Below the pieces are notes generated by a model. The model ran no database searches. It saw only the letters and a list, made by a program, of their open reading frames with translations, and was not told the DNA's origin. A DNA stretch of 64,000 nt, from contig JAOTSS010000002.1 of assembly GCA_029864805.1 (NCBI GenBank), positions 8,663-72,662 of the forward strand, given 5' to 3'. Below are positions 35,921 to 45,681 of the stretch, one piece after another (the stretch's first letter is position 1; every line of letters starts with the position of its first letter). Source of the DNA: Candidatus Nitrosopumilus sp. Lineage in GTDB: Archaea; Thermoproteota; Nitrososphaeria; Nitrososphaerales; Nitrosopumilaceae. Position numbers and translations under genes: made by a program.

Positions 35921-36535
35921 TCAAATCCCTAATTTGGATTTTAATGTAGATAGTTTTCCAGTAATTGAGTTTTTCTCTGATTGTTCCAATTGAGAATCTT
36001 GAACTCTTTTGAAAATCTCATCAATAATGCTGATGATTTCTGTATCTGGTGATGGATCTGAAAATACGATGTTCTCAAATCCTATATTTTCTGTTCTGTC
36101 TATTTCTGCTATTCCTTCCGCCATTATCTCATAAATTTTAACTATCTTGTCTTCTTGTCTTTGAGGTGACATCAGAACAAATTGATTTTTTCTTAATTTT
36201 TCCAAATCCTCTAAAACTTTATTCTCTGATATTCTAAGAATATCTGTAATCTGTTTCATGCTGCATGATTTTATTTGAAGTAGACGTAGTATTTTTGTCC
36301 AAATTGGAACGTTGTCATTCCAAAGAATTTCTCTTGCAAGTTCTGTGATGGAGAATGAACCGTCCTTGTTTAAAGAAATAAATTTTCTATCTTTTAATGA
36401 TGCCAAAGAATCTAAAATTTTTCCTACCCCTAATCTCTTTAATTCTGACTTCTCAAGATGGGTCTCATCAAATGTTCCATTCTCTGCCATGGCTAAATAT
36501 AATATTTCTAAATCAATAGTTCCTAATTTTCGCAT
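35921..36535 (-). CDS. Winged-helix regulator, 204 aa
   Basis: Two winged-helix-like units (residues 5-70: LDSLASLKDRKFISLNKDGS; residues 80-140: CSMKQITDILRISENKVLED) and an acidic helical C-terminus. No effector domain recognised. Convergent with the SNF2 gene, divergent from sod. It could regulate either, but this is not shown. Confidence 0.6.
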   Translation of the reverse strand: MRKLGTIDLEILYLAMAENGTFDETHLEKSELKRLGVGKILDSLASLKDRKFISLNKDGSFSITELAREILWNDNVPIWTKILRLLQIKSCSMKQITDILRISENKVLEDLEKLRKNQFVLMSPQRQEDKIVKIYEIMAEGIAEIDRTENIGFENIVFSDPSPDTEIISIIDEIFKRVQDSQLEQSEKNSITGKLSTLKSKLGI

Positions 36536-36620
36536 TTTATTTATTCCTCTTTAAGTTTAATCATCCTTTCCAATTAATTTTATTATTCAAGAATATATGT
36601 GGATAATGAAAATTTGATAT

Positions 36621-37244
36621 GTGGTGCAGTATGAACTCCCAAGATTGCCTTATGAGTATGATGAACTAGAGCCGTTCATTGATACAGCAACTATGAAAAT
36701 TCATCATCAAAAACATCATCAATCATATGTTGATGGATTAAACAAATCTCTCGAAAAGATTGGAGCTGCATCTCATCCAAAATACATATCATCAATTCTT
36801 TCTGAACTAACGTCCATTCCTGAATTTGGGAGAAGTGATATCAATTTTTTTGGTGGCGGCTTTGAAAATCATAGACTATTTTGGGAAACTATGACTCCTG
36901 GTGGAGAAAGTAAACCCCGTGGAAAATTAGAAAATGCGATCGATGTCTATTTTAATAATTTTGAGAATTTTAAAAAAATATTTTCAGAGAAGGCAATTTC
37001 AATTCAAGGAAGTGGTTGGTGTTGGCTGGTATTTAATCAAACATACAATAAAATTGAAATCATTACAACTCAAAATCAGGATAGTCCATGGACTGTTCAA
37101 AAAACACCCCTGTTGGGGTTAGATGTCTGGGAACATGCGTATTATCTTAAATATCAAAACAGAACATCTGATTATGTCAAAGCCTGGTGGCATATTGTAA
37201 ACTGGGATTATGTTGGAAATCGATTTGCAGAACTTCCAGTATGA
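36621..37244 (+). CDS. sod: Superoxide dismutase (Fe/Mn)
   Basis: 207 residues, GTG start. Ligands are visible: His in MKIHHQKHHQSYVDGL, the downstream His in FENHRLFWETMTPGGE, and Asp/His in LGLDVWEHAYYLKYQN. GSGWCWLVFN is the usual strand. It converts superoxide to O2 and H2O2 in the cytoplasm. Full length and intact. Metal choice cannot be decided by eye. Confidence 0.95.
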   Translation: MVQYELPRLPYEYDELEPFIDTATMKIHHQKHHQSYVDGLNKSLEKIGAASHPKYISSILSELTSIPEFGRSDINFFGGGFENHRLFWETMTPGGESKPRGKLENAIDVYFNNFENFKKIFSEKAISIQGSGWCWLVFNQTYNKIEIITTQNQDSPWTVQKTPLLGLDVWEHAYYLKYQNRTSDYVKAWWHIVNWDYVGNRFAELPV

Positions 37245-37295
37245 TATGTCTGATTTGGACAAATTCTTTTAAAGTAAAATTTCACTTTTTATTTC

Positions 37296-38597
37296 ATGAA
37301 CAAGAGTCTAAGATACATTGCACTTCTTGCAATTATTCCCTTGTTTACAGCAGGTATGACGACAGATTATTTCTCAGATGCTAATGCCGCAAAAGGTTCA
37401 GGTGTTGCAACCTCAAAGTATGGTTCTAGCACTAATATTTGTGGATTGCAACTATGTTCTGAAATTCCAGGTGGCAGAGATGCCTGGGAATCAGGAAAAG
37501 AAAAAGTCGTCCCTGTAGCTCCAGTTGAAGAATCTCATGACGAAATGAAAAAAACTCATGATGAAATGGAAGTCCCATTATCGGAACATGATTCCATGAT
37601 GGAAGATGCTTCTGTAACTGAAGCTGACTTGGGTTCTGTACTTAGATTATCAAGAACAAACGTTCCCGCAACAATTCCACTGCATCAAGGATTTTACAAC
37701 GGTGAAGATGTTTATTTTATCATCACCGATTCTAGTGATCCTACACATGCAGAAATCATTACAAAAAACCAAGGTTGGCAAGTTGAACTCGCTCCTTTGT
37801 TAAAGAATGCTCCTGAAGAGGCACTTTCAAAAACATACATGTTTACAAACGGAATAGACGGTGATGGTGTACATGGATTTCAAGGTGAAGTTTTCACAAG
37901 TACCCCTGCACAAGCAGATGTATACAGTGCATTAACCTCACATGTCCATGTAACATGGAATGAAGATACAACTCCAAGGATACTTGATTCCGATATAATG
38001 ATTATGGAAGCAGCTGATAATGGAGAAATTACATTGACGCCAGTTAATGTTGTTTTGAACATGCCTCAAATTGTTTGGCCTGGGGGCCAGATGATGGTTA
38101 AAGAAGACAAAACTTTGACTGATGTGACACCATATGGTGGCGGTCAGGTTCTTGATATTGATACAGAAGAGATGAATGTCACTTTCATTGCTCATCGTGG
38201 ATGGGGTCCCGATGGTAGAACCGTCTATTACATTGTAACAGATGCTACTCCTAGTGGCCCTGCAGGAATGATGGGTGTTGTTAGTGCGCCTACATCTGCA
38301 AGCTTGATTGCAAATTCAGCAGCAGTAGACTTGTATCAGTTTAAAAATGGTTTGGCAGGTACTGGACCTTTGGGATTCCAACCTGGAATTGCAGCAGGAG
38401 CTCCTGGTGATGCAAATTATTCTCCGATGTGGAGAATCTTTATGATTGAATGGGAAAATCCTGATAATGCTCAACTACTAGAAACCATTGATGACATGAC
38501 TGCATACAAAGAAGCTGGTTTGATCGATATTGGTATTGCACGTCCAATGGATAGTGATCATATAGTAAACTGTCCATTTATTGACCCATTCCAATAA
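37296..38597 (+). CDS. Secreted protein with duplicated DUF7482-like domain
   Basis: 433 residues. Signal peptide, then the motif KYGSSTNICGLQLCSEIPGG shared with 1008-1967. A Met/His/Asp-rich linker (SHDEMKKTHDEMEVPLSEHD) follows. Two homologous halves (from VLRLSRTNVPATIPLHQGFY, and from IVWPGGQMMVKEDKTLTDVT) share the pattern YNGEDVYFIITDSSDP / DGRTVYYIVTDATPSG. The DUF name is from memory. Abundant extracellular proteins of this kind are typical of ammonia-oxidising archaea; a metal-related role is inferred. Confidence 0.7.
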   Translation: MNKSLRYIALLAIIPLFTAGMTTDYFSDANAAKGSGVATSKYGSSTNICGLQLCSEIPGGRDAWESGKEKVVPVAPVEESHDEMKKTHDEMEVPLSEHDSMMEDASVTEADLGSVLRLSRTNVPATIPLHQGFYNGEDVYFIITDSSDPTHAEIITKNQGWQVELAPLLKNAPEEALSKTYMFTNGIDGDGVHGFQGEVFTSTPAQADVYSALTSHVHVTWNEDTTPRILDSDIMIMEAADNGEITLTPVNVVLNMPQIVWPGGQMMVKEDKTLTDVTPYGGGQVLDIDTEEMNVTFIAHRGWGPDGRTVYYIVTDATPSGPAGMMGVVSAPTSASLIANSAAVDLYQFKNGLAGTGPLGFQPGIAAGAPGDANYSPMWRIFMIEWENPDNAQLLETIDDMTAYKEAGLIDIGIARPMDSDHIVNCPFIDPFQ

Positions 38598-38713
38598 GAT
38601 CCTCTTTCTTATTTTTTAAGTTCTTTACATCTGTTAATTTTTATTGATTTTTTTTAACAATTTTTCAGAGAATTAACTACTGGATTTATCTTTTATTGTG
38701 ATAATAATGAATT

Positions 38714-39088
38714 ATGAGTATTTCTGGAATGTATATGCTAAACTCTGAACAATATGAAGAAAAAAAAATTCAAGAAGCACTTGAAATGCTATATGTTGAT
38801 AGAAAAAATGAATTCCGTGAATTGTCTCATGTACTATTGAATGAAAAGGCTCTAAAAAGCATGTCAAATTGGAAAGAATTTGTTTTAAATTTTTCTTTGG
38901 ATGTGGAAGGTGCTTTTAAATCATGGTCTGGCCAAAGTCCTCTGTCAGTTAGCTCGCCTCAAAAAGCACTGACTCTTTTAAGGCAATTGGGACATGATAA
39001 AACTTCTATGAACCAACTCACCCATCTCTTAAACATTTCATACAATCTGTCACTTGAATTCAAAGAGATCTATCGACGCTTAAAATAA
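38714..39088 (+). CDS. Hypothetical protein, 124 aa
   Basis: A helical soluble protein starting MSISGMYMLNSEQYEEKKIQ, with a central NWKEFVLNFSLDVEGAFKSW. The C-terminus (LTHLLNISYNLSLEFKEIYR) is helix-rich. No motif recognised. Confidence 0.55.
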   Translation: MSISGMYMLNSEQYEEKKIQEALEMLYVDRKNEFRELSHVLLNEKALKSMSNWKEFVLNFSLDVEGAFKSWSGQSPLSVSSPQKALTLLRQLGHDKTSMNQLTHLLNISYNLSLEFKEIYRRLK

Positions 39089-39361
39089 CTCTTTTTTTGA
39101 GGTACCTTTTTGATTAAATTCAATTTTCTTACAATATCTATTTAATTTTTAATTCATTCTCAAAAATAGATTCATTTTGTGAGTACATCTTAAACAAATC
39201 ATTATGTATTTTGCAGTTTTGTTTCTATTCTGGTATTAACTTTGTTGATTGCCAAAAAAATGACAATGGAAAATAAATTCTTATTTAGATAATTTGACAA
39301 ATAATGTCCAAGGACAAAAGCGATTTAAAAAAATATAGTATGCACTTGAATTATCAGTATT
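39089..39361. other. Intergenic region, nothing recognised
   Basis: About 270 bp of AT-rich sequence without protein-like frames. Confidence 0.4.
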
Positions 39362-39757
39362 ATGCATGAAAAGAAATTGGATATCTCAGAATACGCGCAA
39401 AAATGTCAGGAGATTTTAGATGATCATGAAATTAGATATGCTGGTTTGTTAGACGAGTTTGGAACTTTATTGGCAGGGGGCCATAAACCTGGAATGACAA
39501 TAAGGCTTACTGACAAAAAACTACAATCTGTTTGCAAGGAACTTGCATCTAGAGTTGCAAAGAGAAAAAAATTTGATGAAGAATTAGGGCATGTAAAATA
39601 TTCTGCATCACGTAGAGAACATGTTGTAATAATGAGTTTTCCAATTTATGACAAAGTATTAATGCTGATTGCAGAATCCAATATTAATATCGATAGACTA
39701 GCTTTTCGAGTTATTTCTAAACTAGGGCGACAGTGGGGTGAATTTGTTGGAGAATGA
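39362..39757 (+). CDS. DUF6659-like small protein (Roadblock-like fold suspected)
   Basis: 131 residues. IRYAGLLDEFGTLLAGGHKP and a later EHVVIMSFPIYDKVLMLIAE parallel the paralogue at 50144-50542 (IRFAAVCDGNGEILWNSKRN ... KHILFISIDN). Such proteins are a lineage-specific expansion, probably of LC7/Roadblock or profilin-like fold. Function unknown. Confidence 0.6.
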   Translation: MHEKKLDISEYAQKCQEILDDHEIRYAGLLDEFGTLLAGGHKPGMTIRLTDKKLQSVCKELASRVAKRKKFDEELGHVKYSASRREHVVIMSFPIYDKVLMLIAESNINIDRLAFRVISKLGRQWGEFVGE

Positions 39758-40516
39758 TCTCTCGTTTTATTAAGATATAATCTTATGTAGTATTATATTA
39801 TGAATACACAAAATCATTATTAGTCTTATGGTGGATAATAGTCGTCAAACAATGAGTATGTTCTGTGATGTATCAGATATGTTGGTTTAGATGTTCTGAT
39901 TGTTATCAATTATGGATAAGACCCTTGAAATCTTTGAAGAACATTACACTGATTTGATTTTTGTCAATTTGATACTGCCTTAATTTAGTGTTTTTATACA
40001 ATCAAAAATATTTTGAAAAAGATCCTGATGCAAAAATTACTGTTGTATTTATTCTGGTCTGCCTTAGGAATTATTTCATATGTATTTTTCTTCATTCTCT
40101 AAATCCTGTATTCTGGAAATGTTTTAGAAAATTACGGCTGTAAAAAATTATCCATCTAGAATTAAACAAATTTTGCTGTAATCAGTGTAATTACATATCC
40201 TAATTCAAGTTAGATTTTGTGAATATGTATATGAGAAATAAAGAAGGATGAAATATTTTCAATATTTTTTGAAAATTTTTAAATAATTTACTTGTTTGTT
40301 ATGTGAATCCATAGACATGTTTAAGTTTAGTATTTTGATAACGTATTCAAGAACAAAGTCCATCTTTACCCCCTGAGTTTAATGCTCTAAAGGAAACCAA
40401 ACGGGATTTTGCATGGACTATGTTCTATTTCATCAAGTGTCTTTGTTTGGTTTTTAATCTAAAATGAACCCATTATTGTGAAATAGATTATTATGTTTTG
40501 AAGTTTTTATTTTCAC
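39758..40516. other. Intergenic region containing a decayed response-regulator gene
   Basis: About 760 bp. The first half holds the receiver-domain relic described at 39828-40095; the remainder (40100-40516) shows nothing recognisable. Confidence 0.45.
39828..40095 (+). pseudogene. Response-regulator receiver-domain remnant
   Basis: MVDNSRQTMSMFCDVSDML recalls the VDDS start of a receiver domain. A shift in frame gives LDVLIVIN. A second shift gives KTLEIFEEHYTDLIFVNLIL then P, the phospho-Asp strand with N at the Asp position, followed by TAA. Another shift gives YFEKDPDAKITVVFILVC. At least two or three indels and stops are needed, so the gene is dead. Confidence 0.6.
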
Positions 40517-40768
40517 ATGGACTTCATGTTGGAAGAAGAATTAATTGATTTGATGACATTTTGTCTTGAAAATCCAAATTCGCCAGAGATCTCTGAAAAA
40601 CATAAAAGAATTACAGAAATTGGTCATGAACTTTATGCTGATGGTGGAATTGATGCCTTGGAGAATTTCTTTTTTGTATTGAAAAACAGAATAATGGAAG
40701 AAATAGAAAAAGATCCATCCACAATGCGTTACCTATGGAATGGTCTTACTGATGAATGGCAGTATTGA
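40517..40768 (+). CDS. Hypothetical protein, 83 aa
   Basis: An acidic helical protein starting MDFMLEEELIDLMTFCLENP and ending TMRYLWNGLTDEWQY. No motif. Convergent with the DUF5679 gene. Confidence 0.55.
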   Translation: MDFMLEEELIDLMTFCLENPNSPEISEKHKRITEIGHELYADGGIDALENFFFVLKNRIMEEIEKDPSTMRYLWNGLTDEWQY

Positions 40769-40785
40769 TTCCTTTATTAAGAAAT

Positions 40786-40929
40786 TTATCCTCTACCGAT
40801 TCTGAAAATGGTTGTGCTGCATGTTGGGCAGGTGCCCTTGATGGCAGGTTTTCCATTTTTCATGGTGTATGGTTTAGCGCCATCGATGTCTCGTTTATCT
40901 CGGCACTTTACACAATATCCTATTGTCAT
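40786..40929 (-). CDS. DUF5679-type zinc-ribbon protein (47 aa)
   Basis: ATG at 40929. MTIGYCVKCRDKRDIDGAKP, then KNGKPAIKGTCPTCSTTIFR, gives CxxC...CxxC with the YTMKNGKPAIKGTC core of the DUF5679 family. Family as recalled; function unknown, nucleic-acid binding possible. Confidence 0.85.
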   Translation of the reverse strand: MTIGYCVKCRDKRDIDGAKPYTMKNGKPAIKGTCPTCSTTIFRIGRG

Positions 40930-41122
40930 AATTCAATTAGGCTAAAGGTTCTATTAGCAACAACTTGTTGAACTTTTTTTACTTAGAGGCAAATCTCAGA
41001 TCTTAATTATGCTGTTTCAGAACCATTTTTTCATAATGGTTAATTTTCTGATTTATTTGGGAATAAATTATTCGTATTTTTTAAATACTTGATGTATTAT
41101 TTGGATTTTTTCTATGAAAATT
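40930..41122. other. Intergenic region
   Basis: About 190 bp, AT-rich, no gene seen. It holds the promoter of the zinc-ribbon gene. Confidence 0.3.
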
Positions 41123-41548
41123 TCAACTTACATTGATTTTTAATTTTGAATATTCTGTCAATGCGTTGTGATTTACTAGACCTTCCCAAATGAAAATTTC
41201 TGCGATAAATTCTCCTGAATTTTTTGATGTCCATGATAGTGATGGACTAAGTTTTTGATCTGGTGTTAATTGACCGCTTATCCAACCCACAGATACAACA
41301 AAGTCTTTTTCATTTTTAATTTGAATTAGATATATGAAATTTTGAGATTTTGCTTGATTGTTGGTAATATCTGCAGAGATCTGAATCTGTTGATTCACGT
41401 TGACATTGTCTATGATGGGTTGGCCAAATGCATTTTCTAATCTTGGTTCATTCATTGTTGCTCTTTCTAATTCAGTTAACGCAAACACCGAAGTGAAATT
41501 GATCACAAGTGTGACTAAAACCAACACAATCAATATTCTTGTTATCAC
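41123..41548 (-). CDS. Secreted Ig/CARDB-like protein, 141 aa
   Basis: Signal peptide (ILIVLVLVTLVINFTSVFA), then a beta-sandwich: QQIQISADITNNQAKSQNFI, SVGWISGQLTPDQKLSPSLS and SGEFIAEIFIWEGLVNHNAL. This is typical of a single CARDB/Ig-like domain on archaeal surfaces. No catalytic features. Confidence 0.65.
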   Translation of the reverse strand: MITRILIVLVLVTLVINFTSVFALTELERATMNEPRLENAFGQPIIDNVNVNQQIQISADITNNQAKSQNFIYLIQIKNEKDFVVSVGWISGQLTPDQKLSPSLSWTSKNSGEFIAEIFIWEGLVNHNALTEYSKLKINVS

Positions 41549-41615
41549 GCGTTTTTGCTCAATTTTTAGATAATAAAGCGTTTCTACACAATTTTGATCG
41601 ATTAGATTAAAATAT

Positions 41616-43067
41616 TTAGAATTTTTCTAAATTTTTGATAACCGTACTTTTCATCGAAATGATTTTTCCCGGATTAAGTACATTTTCTGGATCAAAATAG
41701 TGTTTGATCTCTTTGAATATTTTATAATTTTCTTTACCATATTGTTTTTTGATAAATTCTGAGCGCGCCAGTCCGTCTCCATGCTCAGCAGTTATGGTTC
41801 CTCCTAATTTGATAATTTCATCAAAATACTCGATAGCAATTTTTTTGACCATCTCTAATTGCCTTCTATCTGAAATTAATCTAACATGCACATTTCCATT
41901 TCCAGCATGGCCATAAACAATGGTTTTTGTTTTGAATTTTCTATTTATTTTTTTTAGAATCTTGAAAACTTTAGAAAGATTTTCTAAAGGAACTGCGGCA
42001 TCTTCAATAACATGTGGGATTCTCTTTTTTTTATTTATTGATTTTAAACTATAATATAATGATAAATCCCTATATCTCCACCATCTGCTAATTTCTGAAT
42101 CTTTCAGTAGTTCTCTGACAATTTTGCCCGTAACTATGGATTTTAAATTTTTTTCACTCCATTTGATATTTTCATCATATTCTACAAATAGAAGACATTG
42201 TGTTTTTGGAGAAAATTTGAAATTTATTTGATTTAGAGTTGTTTTGTCTACAAATTCTATTGCTGATGGTTTGGTTTTATTGATTTCAATACAATTTGTC
42301 GATGCATCTATGGTTGTTTTGTATTCAATTATATACAAAATTCTTTTCTTTGGATTGTCTTTTATTTGTAATTTCATTGACAATACAATTCCTAGTGTTC
42401 CTTCAGACCCAATGATTAGTTTGTGGGAATCTTGGATTGATTTAACTTTGTCAATTCTGTATCCTGAAGAATTTTTTGTTACATTTGGAAATTTTTCTGC
42501 CTTGATATTCTGTGAAAATTCTAGAATTTTCCTTGAAAAATTTTTATTTTTTGGAAGTGATATTTTATTTCCATTTCCATCAATAAAAGTAATTCCTGTT
42601 ATATTGTCAATCACACTTCCATATTTCAAACTCCTACTTCCACTAGAATTATTCCCAATCATTCCACCAACTGAACAAAAAGATCCAATTGATGGGTTTG
42701 GTGGAAAAAACTTTTTATGTTCTTCTAATTTTTTATCCAAAAGTCCTTTGATAATTCCAGGACCTACTGTGACATTATTTTTGTTAATTTTTAATGAATT
42801 AAAATTCTTCATATCTAGTATTATTCCAGTGTTTAATGCGCTACCTACAAGACCTGTGCCTGCTCCTCGTACAGTTACTGATGATTTGAATTTTTTTGCA
42901 ATATTTATTGTATTGATGACATCTTTTTCATTTTTTGGAACTACTATTACCTTTGGCAAAATTTGATAGGAACTAGAATCTACTGAATAAAAATTCTTAA
43001 ATTCTTTTTGGGAAAAAACATCTCCTTCTATTAATAATTCTAATGATTTTATTATTGATTTCTTCAT
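41616..43067 (-). CDS. FAD-linked oxidase (GlcD/D-lactate dehydrogenase family)
   Basis: 483 residues. FAD-binding PCMH domain: VPKNEKDVINTINIAKKFKS, VTVRGAGTGLVGSALNTGII and IGSFCSVGGMIGNNSSGSRS (residues 35-145). C-terminal FAD-oxidase domain with VYGHAGNGNVHVRLISDRRQ and TITAEHGDGLARSEFIKKQY (metal and substrate His). It probably oxidises D-lactate, glycolate or another 2-hydroxy acid. No membrane segment. Host metabolic gene; substrate unproven. Confidence 0.9.
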   Translation of the reverse strand: MKKSIIKSLELLIEGDVFSQKEFKNFYSVDSSSYQILPKVIVVPKNEKDVINTINIAKKFKSSVTVRGAGTGLVGSALNTGIILDMKNFNSLKINKNNVTVGPGIIKGLLDKKLEEHKKFFPPNPSIGSFCSVGGMIGNNSSGSRSLKYGSVIDNITGITFIDGNGNKISLPKNKNFSRKILEFSQNIKAEKFPNVTKNSSGYRIDKVKSIQDSHKLIIGSEGTLGIVLSMKLQIKDNPKKRILYIIEYKTTIDASTNCIEINKTKPSAIEFVDKTTLNQINFKFSPKTQCLLFVEYDENIKWSEKNLKSIVTGKIVRELLKDSEISRWWRYRDLSLYYSLKSINKKKRIPHVIEDAAVPLENLSKVFKILKKINRKFKTKTIVYGHAGNGNVHVRLISDRRQLEMVKKIAIEYFDEIIKLGGTITAEHGDGLARSEFIKKQYGKENYKIFKEIKHYFDPENVLNPGKIISMKSTVIKNLEKF

Positions 43068-43076
43068 GTGGTGAAT

Positions 43077-44399
43077 CTAAATTACGATTCTATAGTAATC
43101 CCATCTTTCTGGATCAAACAGTGTCACAAATTCCGCTTGCTCTTTATCAACTCTTGCCCTAATGACATCACGTAATGCAAAACTTGTTAAAAATTTGTAT
43201 TTCATAGAATGTGCTTGCATGATGAACATATGTCGCATTTCACTTCCTCCTTTTAGTCCCCAATACCCCATCTTTAATGCTAGAGGCTCTAAAAATATTG
43301 TATTTCCTAAGCCATAATTCTCATCTTTAATTTCTTCACGCAGTCGGTATTTTTCAAGCGGCCCTCCTTTTGAAAATCCTATTATTTCACCATTTTTGTC
43401 ATTTAACCGAAGTGTGTTGATTATTATCCCAGGATCATTGACTGATTTTTCAAAATTTTCTTTTTGAAATTGTAATGGTTTGGGTAGCTGCAAAAAGATG
43501 TTGTAAAGTGTCTCGATAAATTTTGGATCTCTTCTTGTAGACATTGCTTCAATTGTTGGAACTAATCTGACATTTTCATAAGAACAGTCTGCCTGAATTC
43601 TAATTTCTTGTTGTCTAAGTTTCATGAATGCAAGTACTGTGTTAAAAAAATTCTTTCTCATCTCTTTAGGCATTATCTTAAGAATTGCTTTTGCCATGTC
43701 TGTTTCTTTGTTTAAAATTTCTTCAAAATATGCAACTGCACTTCTAACTATTAATGAAGGCCTCCATGCAAGTGCATGTGCATTCATCTTTGCCATTTCC
43801 ATTGCTTTTGAAAAATCCCCCAATGCATAACCACTTATTCTATCTACAACTGATAGATACCATCCCATCTCCATGATGTGCTCTTGATATGGTAGATTGT
43901 TTCTCGTCAAGTCTGAATTTTCAAAACACTGTTCTATTTGCTCTTCTGCATTTTTTTTCAGCTGTCCACTCCAAGGATATGTGGTTCTTAAGATTAGAAC
44001 CTTGATAATTTCTAAATCTAATTTTGCAATATCAATTAATTGACGTAATTTTTTATCCATTGAAATAAATTTTAAAACACTTTCTTCGTGAGGCTTATCT
44101 ACATTTTTTTGAGGATCAAAATCATGAAACAATGCTGCAACATAGAGATATTTTGTATCTTTGTCTGTGAATTTCACTCTATCTTGTACTGATGCTAAAA
44201 GTGAAAAATATGTCACCTCTAACTCGTGATTGATATTATGATAACCGTAATAATCTATTCCTAACCCTTGACTCTCAAAGAGGTCCATCGTATAATCTAG
44301 CATCTCAACATAGCAGTCATCTCCTATCTCTTTTTGCACCATTAGGTTGAGAATCTCATTTCTCATTGAATGCGTATTTGCAAATTGTTGCAATAACAA
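43077..44399 (-). CDS. HD-domain protein with C-terminal GNAT-like domain
   Basis: 440 residues. The N-terminal HD phosphohydrolase domain has YYGYHNINHELEVTYFSLLA and AALFHDFDPQKN (HD pair near residue 91), with further helices. The C-terminal 150 residues (IINTLRLNDKNGEIIGFSKG, YWGLKGGSEMRHMFIMQAHS, YKFLTSFALRDVI) look like an acetyltransferase-type fold, less certain. It lies 9 bp upstream of the FAD oxidase on the same strand. Substrate unknown. Confidence 0.7.
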   Translation of the reverse strand: MLLQQFANTHSMRNEILNLMVQKEIGDDCYVEMLDYTMDLFESQGLGIDYYGYHNINHELEVTYFSLLASVQDRVKFTDKDTKYLYVAALFHDFDPQKNVDKPHEESVLKFISMDKKLRQLIDIAKLDLEIIKVLILRTTYPWSGQLKKNAEEQIEQCFENSDLTRNNLPYQEHIMEMGWYLSVVDRISGYALGDFSKAMEMAKMNAHALAWRPSLIVRSAVAYFEEILNKETDMAKAILKIMPKEMRKNFFNTVLAFMKLRQQEIRIQADCSYENVRLVPTIEAMSTRRDPKFIETLYNIFLQLPKPLQFQKENFEKSVNDPGIIINTLRLNDKNGEIIGFSKGGPLEKYRLREEIKDENYGLGNTIFLEPLALKMGYWGLKGGSEMRHMFIMQAHSMKYKFLTSFALRDVIRARVDKEQAEFVTLFDPERWDYYRIVI

Positions 44400-44716
44400 A
44401 TGATTGTGGTTCCTGTTTTTAAAGATGATCTAGTCACCATAATGAATATGTATTTTTTTATAACTTTTCTAAAGATTTTACACCTTTTTGAAACTCCTGA
44501 TTCATGTTTTATTCAATGGTTTGTTGGTGTAGTTCTCTTACGTGCTTAACTATTCGTTGATCTTTAAATAATATTGTAAAAGTATCTGATTATCTATCCT
44601 GCTTATGATGATTTTTTAATTTTGATGAATCCTGATGCTGTGGTTTGATGAATTGAGTAATAATCTGACATGTTTTCACGAAACACTCAATAGAATTATG
44701 CAGTGATTAATTTCAA
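44400..44716. other. Divergent intergenic region, nothing recognised
   Basis: About 320 bp between divergent genes, with only short AT-rich promoter-like sequence. No RNA gene recognised. Confidence 0.4.
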
Positions 44717-45121
44717 ATGTCTATAGACCGTGATTTACTTGAACCTCTAATATCTCATAGTGAGAAAAATCCTTTAAACTTCTATCTTACATTAAATGGT
44801 GTCACCTATTCTATAATAGATGTCTCTATAACACATTCCACAATTCCAGTTAATGAGCCCACTACGCGTGGAGGTGTATATTTTTCTGATACCTTCGCGT
44901 ATAAAATGAAAGGAGCAGTTGAAGATCTATCAATTGTTCCATTATTGACAAAAAAGATGTTAGGACCAAGTACTGAATTTGGCGAAATAAAAATTACCAC
45001 TAAAATAGAATATGAAAAAAAACCACTTAATCTTGAAATCTTCACAAATCTCATTAACAGTGTTCAGACCCTGAACTCAATTGAACTTAGTATGATAATT
45101 GTTAAACTAAATTCTGTCTAG
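44717..45121 (+). CDS. Hypothetical protein, 134 aa
   Basis: A beta-rich soluble protein: LNFYLTLNGVTYSIIDVSIT, GGVYFSDTFAYKMKGAVEDL and STEFGEIKITTKIEYEKKPL. No motif recognised. It overlaps the 3' end of the convergent J-protein gene by four bases. Confidence 0.6.
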   Translation: MSIDRDLLEPLISHSEKNPLNFYLTLNGVTYSIIDVSITHSTIPVNEPTTRGGVYFSDTFAYKMKGAVEDLSIVPLLTKKMLGPSTEFGEIKITTKIEYEKKPLNLEIFTNLINSVQTLNSIELSMIIVKLNSV

Positions 45122-45672
45122 CTGACTTTGAAATATCTGTCATATTTTTCTCTACTTTCTTTATCTGAAAGTATTTCATATGCCTTGTTTAATTTAATCA
45201 TCGCTTCTTCTGAATCTTCTTTTGTTTTATCAGGGTGAGTTTTTTTGGCAAGTTCTCTAAACTTTTTCTTTATTTCCTCTTGTGTTGACTCTTTTGGAAT
45301 TCCTAATATCTCATAATAATTTGGAAGCTCCTTGTTCAAAGCAGCGTCTCGAAATTCTTTATCTTCTTTGGTATTCTTTCTTGTTCCTAATTCCTCATAG
45401 TCATCTCCCCAGTCTGAATGATATTTTTCATATGTTTTTTCCTTTTTTGATTCATGATCTATTTTATCATATGATGTTTTTTTACGAAGTACTATGTCTC
45501 TGGCTAGAAATAAAAATATTCCAATTACTGCAATTGCAAAACCTGAAAAAAGAATAATTTTTTCTTCGTCTGTCACTTCAAGCTCCATGTCTAGATTGGT
45601 TGATTGCGCATAACCTGTCTGTGACGTTCCAAAAATAATTAACGAAATTATAAAAATATTGAATTGTTTCAT
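45118..45672 (-). CDS. Membrane-anchored J-domain protein
   Basis: 184 residues. Signal-like N-terminus, a transmembrane helix (KIILFSGFAIAVIGIFLFLA) and a cytoplasmic C-terminal J domain: YYEILGIPKESTQEEIKKKF with the essential HPD in AKKTHPDKTKED. It recruits and stimulates an Hsp70 at the membrane. No Gly/Phe or zinc-finger region, so type III (DnaJ-like). Confidence 0.85.
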   Translation of the reverse strand: MKQFNIFIISLIIFGTSQTGYAQSTNLDMELEVTDEEKIILFSGFAIAVIGIFLFLARDIVLRKKTSYDKIDHESKKEKTYEKYHSDWGDDYEELGTRKNTKEDKEFRDAALNKELPNYYEILGIPKESTQEEIKKKFRELAKKTHPDKTKEDSEEAMIKLNKAYEILSDKESREKYDRYFKVS

Positions 45673-45681
45673 TTTACTACC

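Noticed and set aside
42244..42966. Long plus-strand frame of 240 codons
   Set aside because: Opposite strand of the well-supported FAD oxidase gene; hydrophobic shadow composition.
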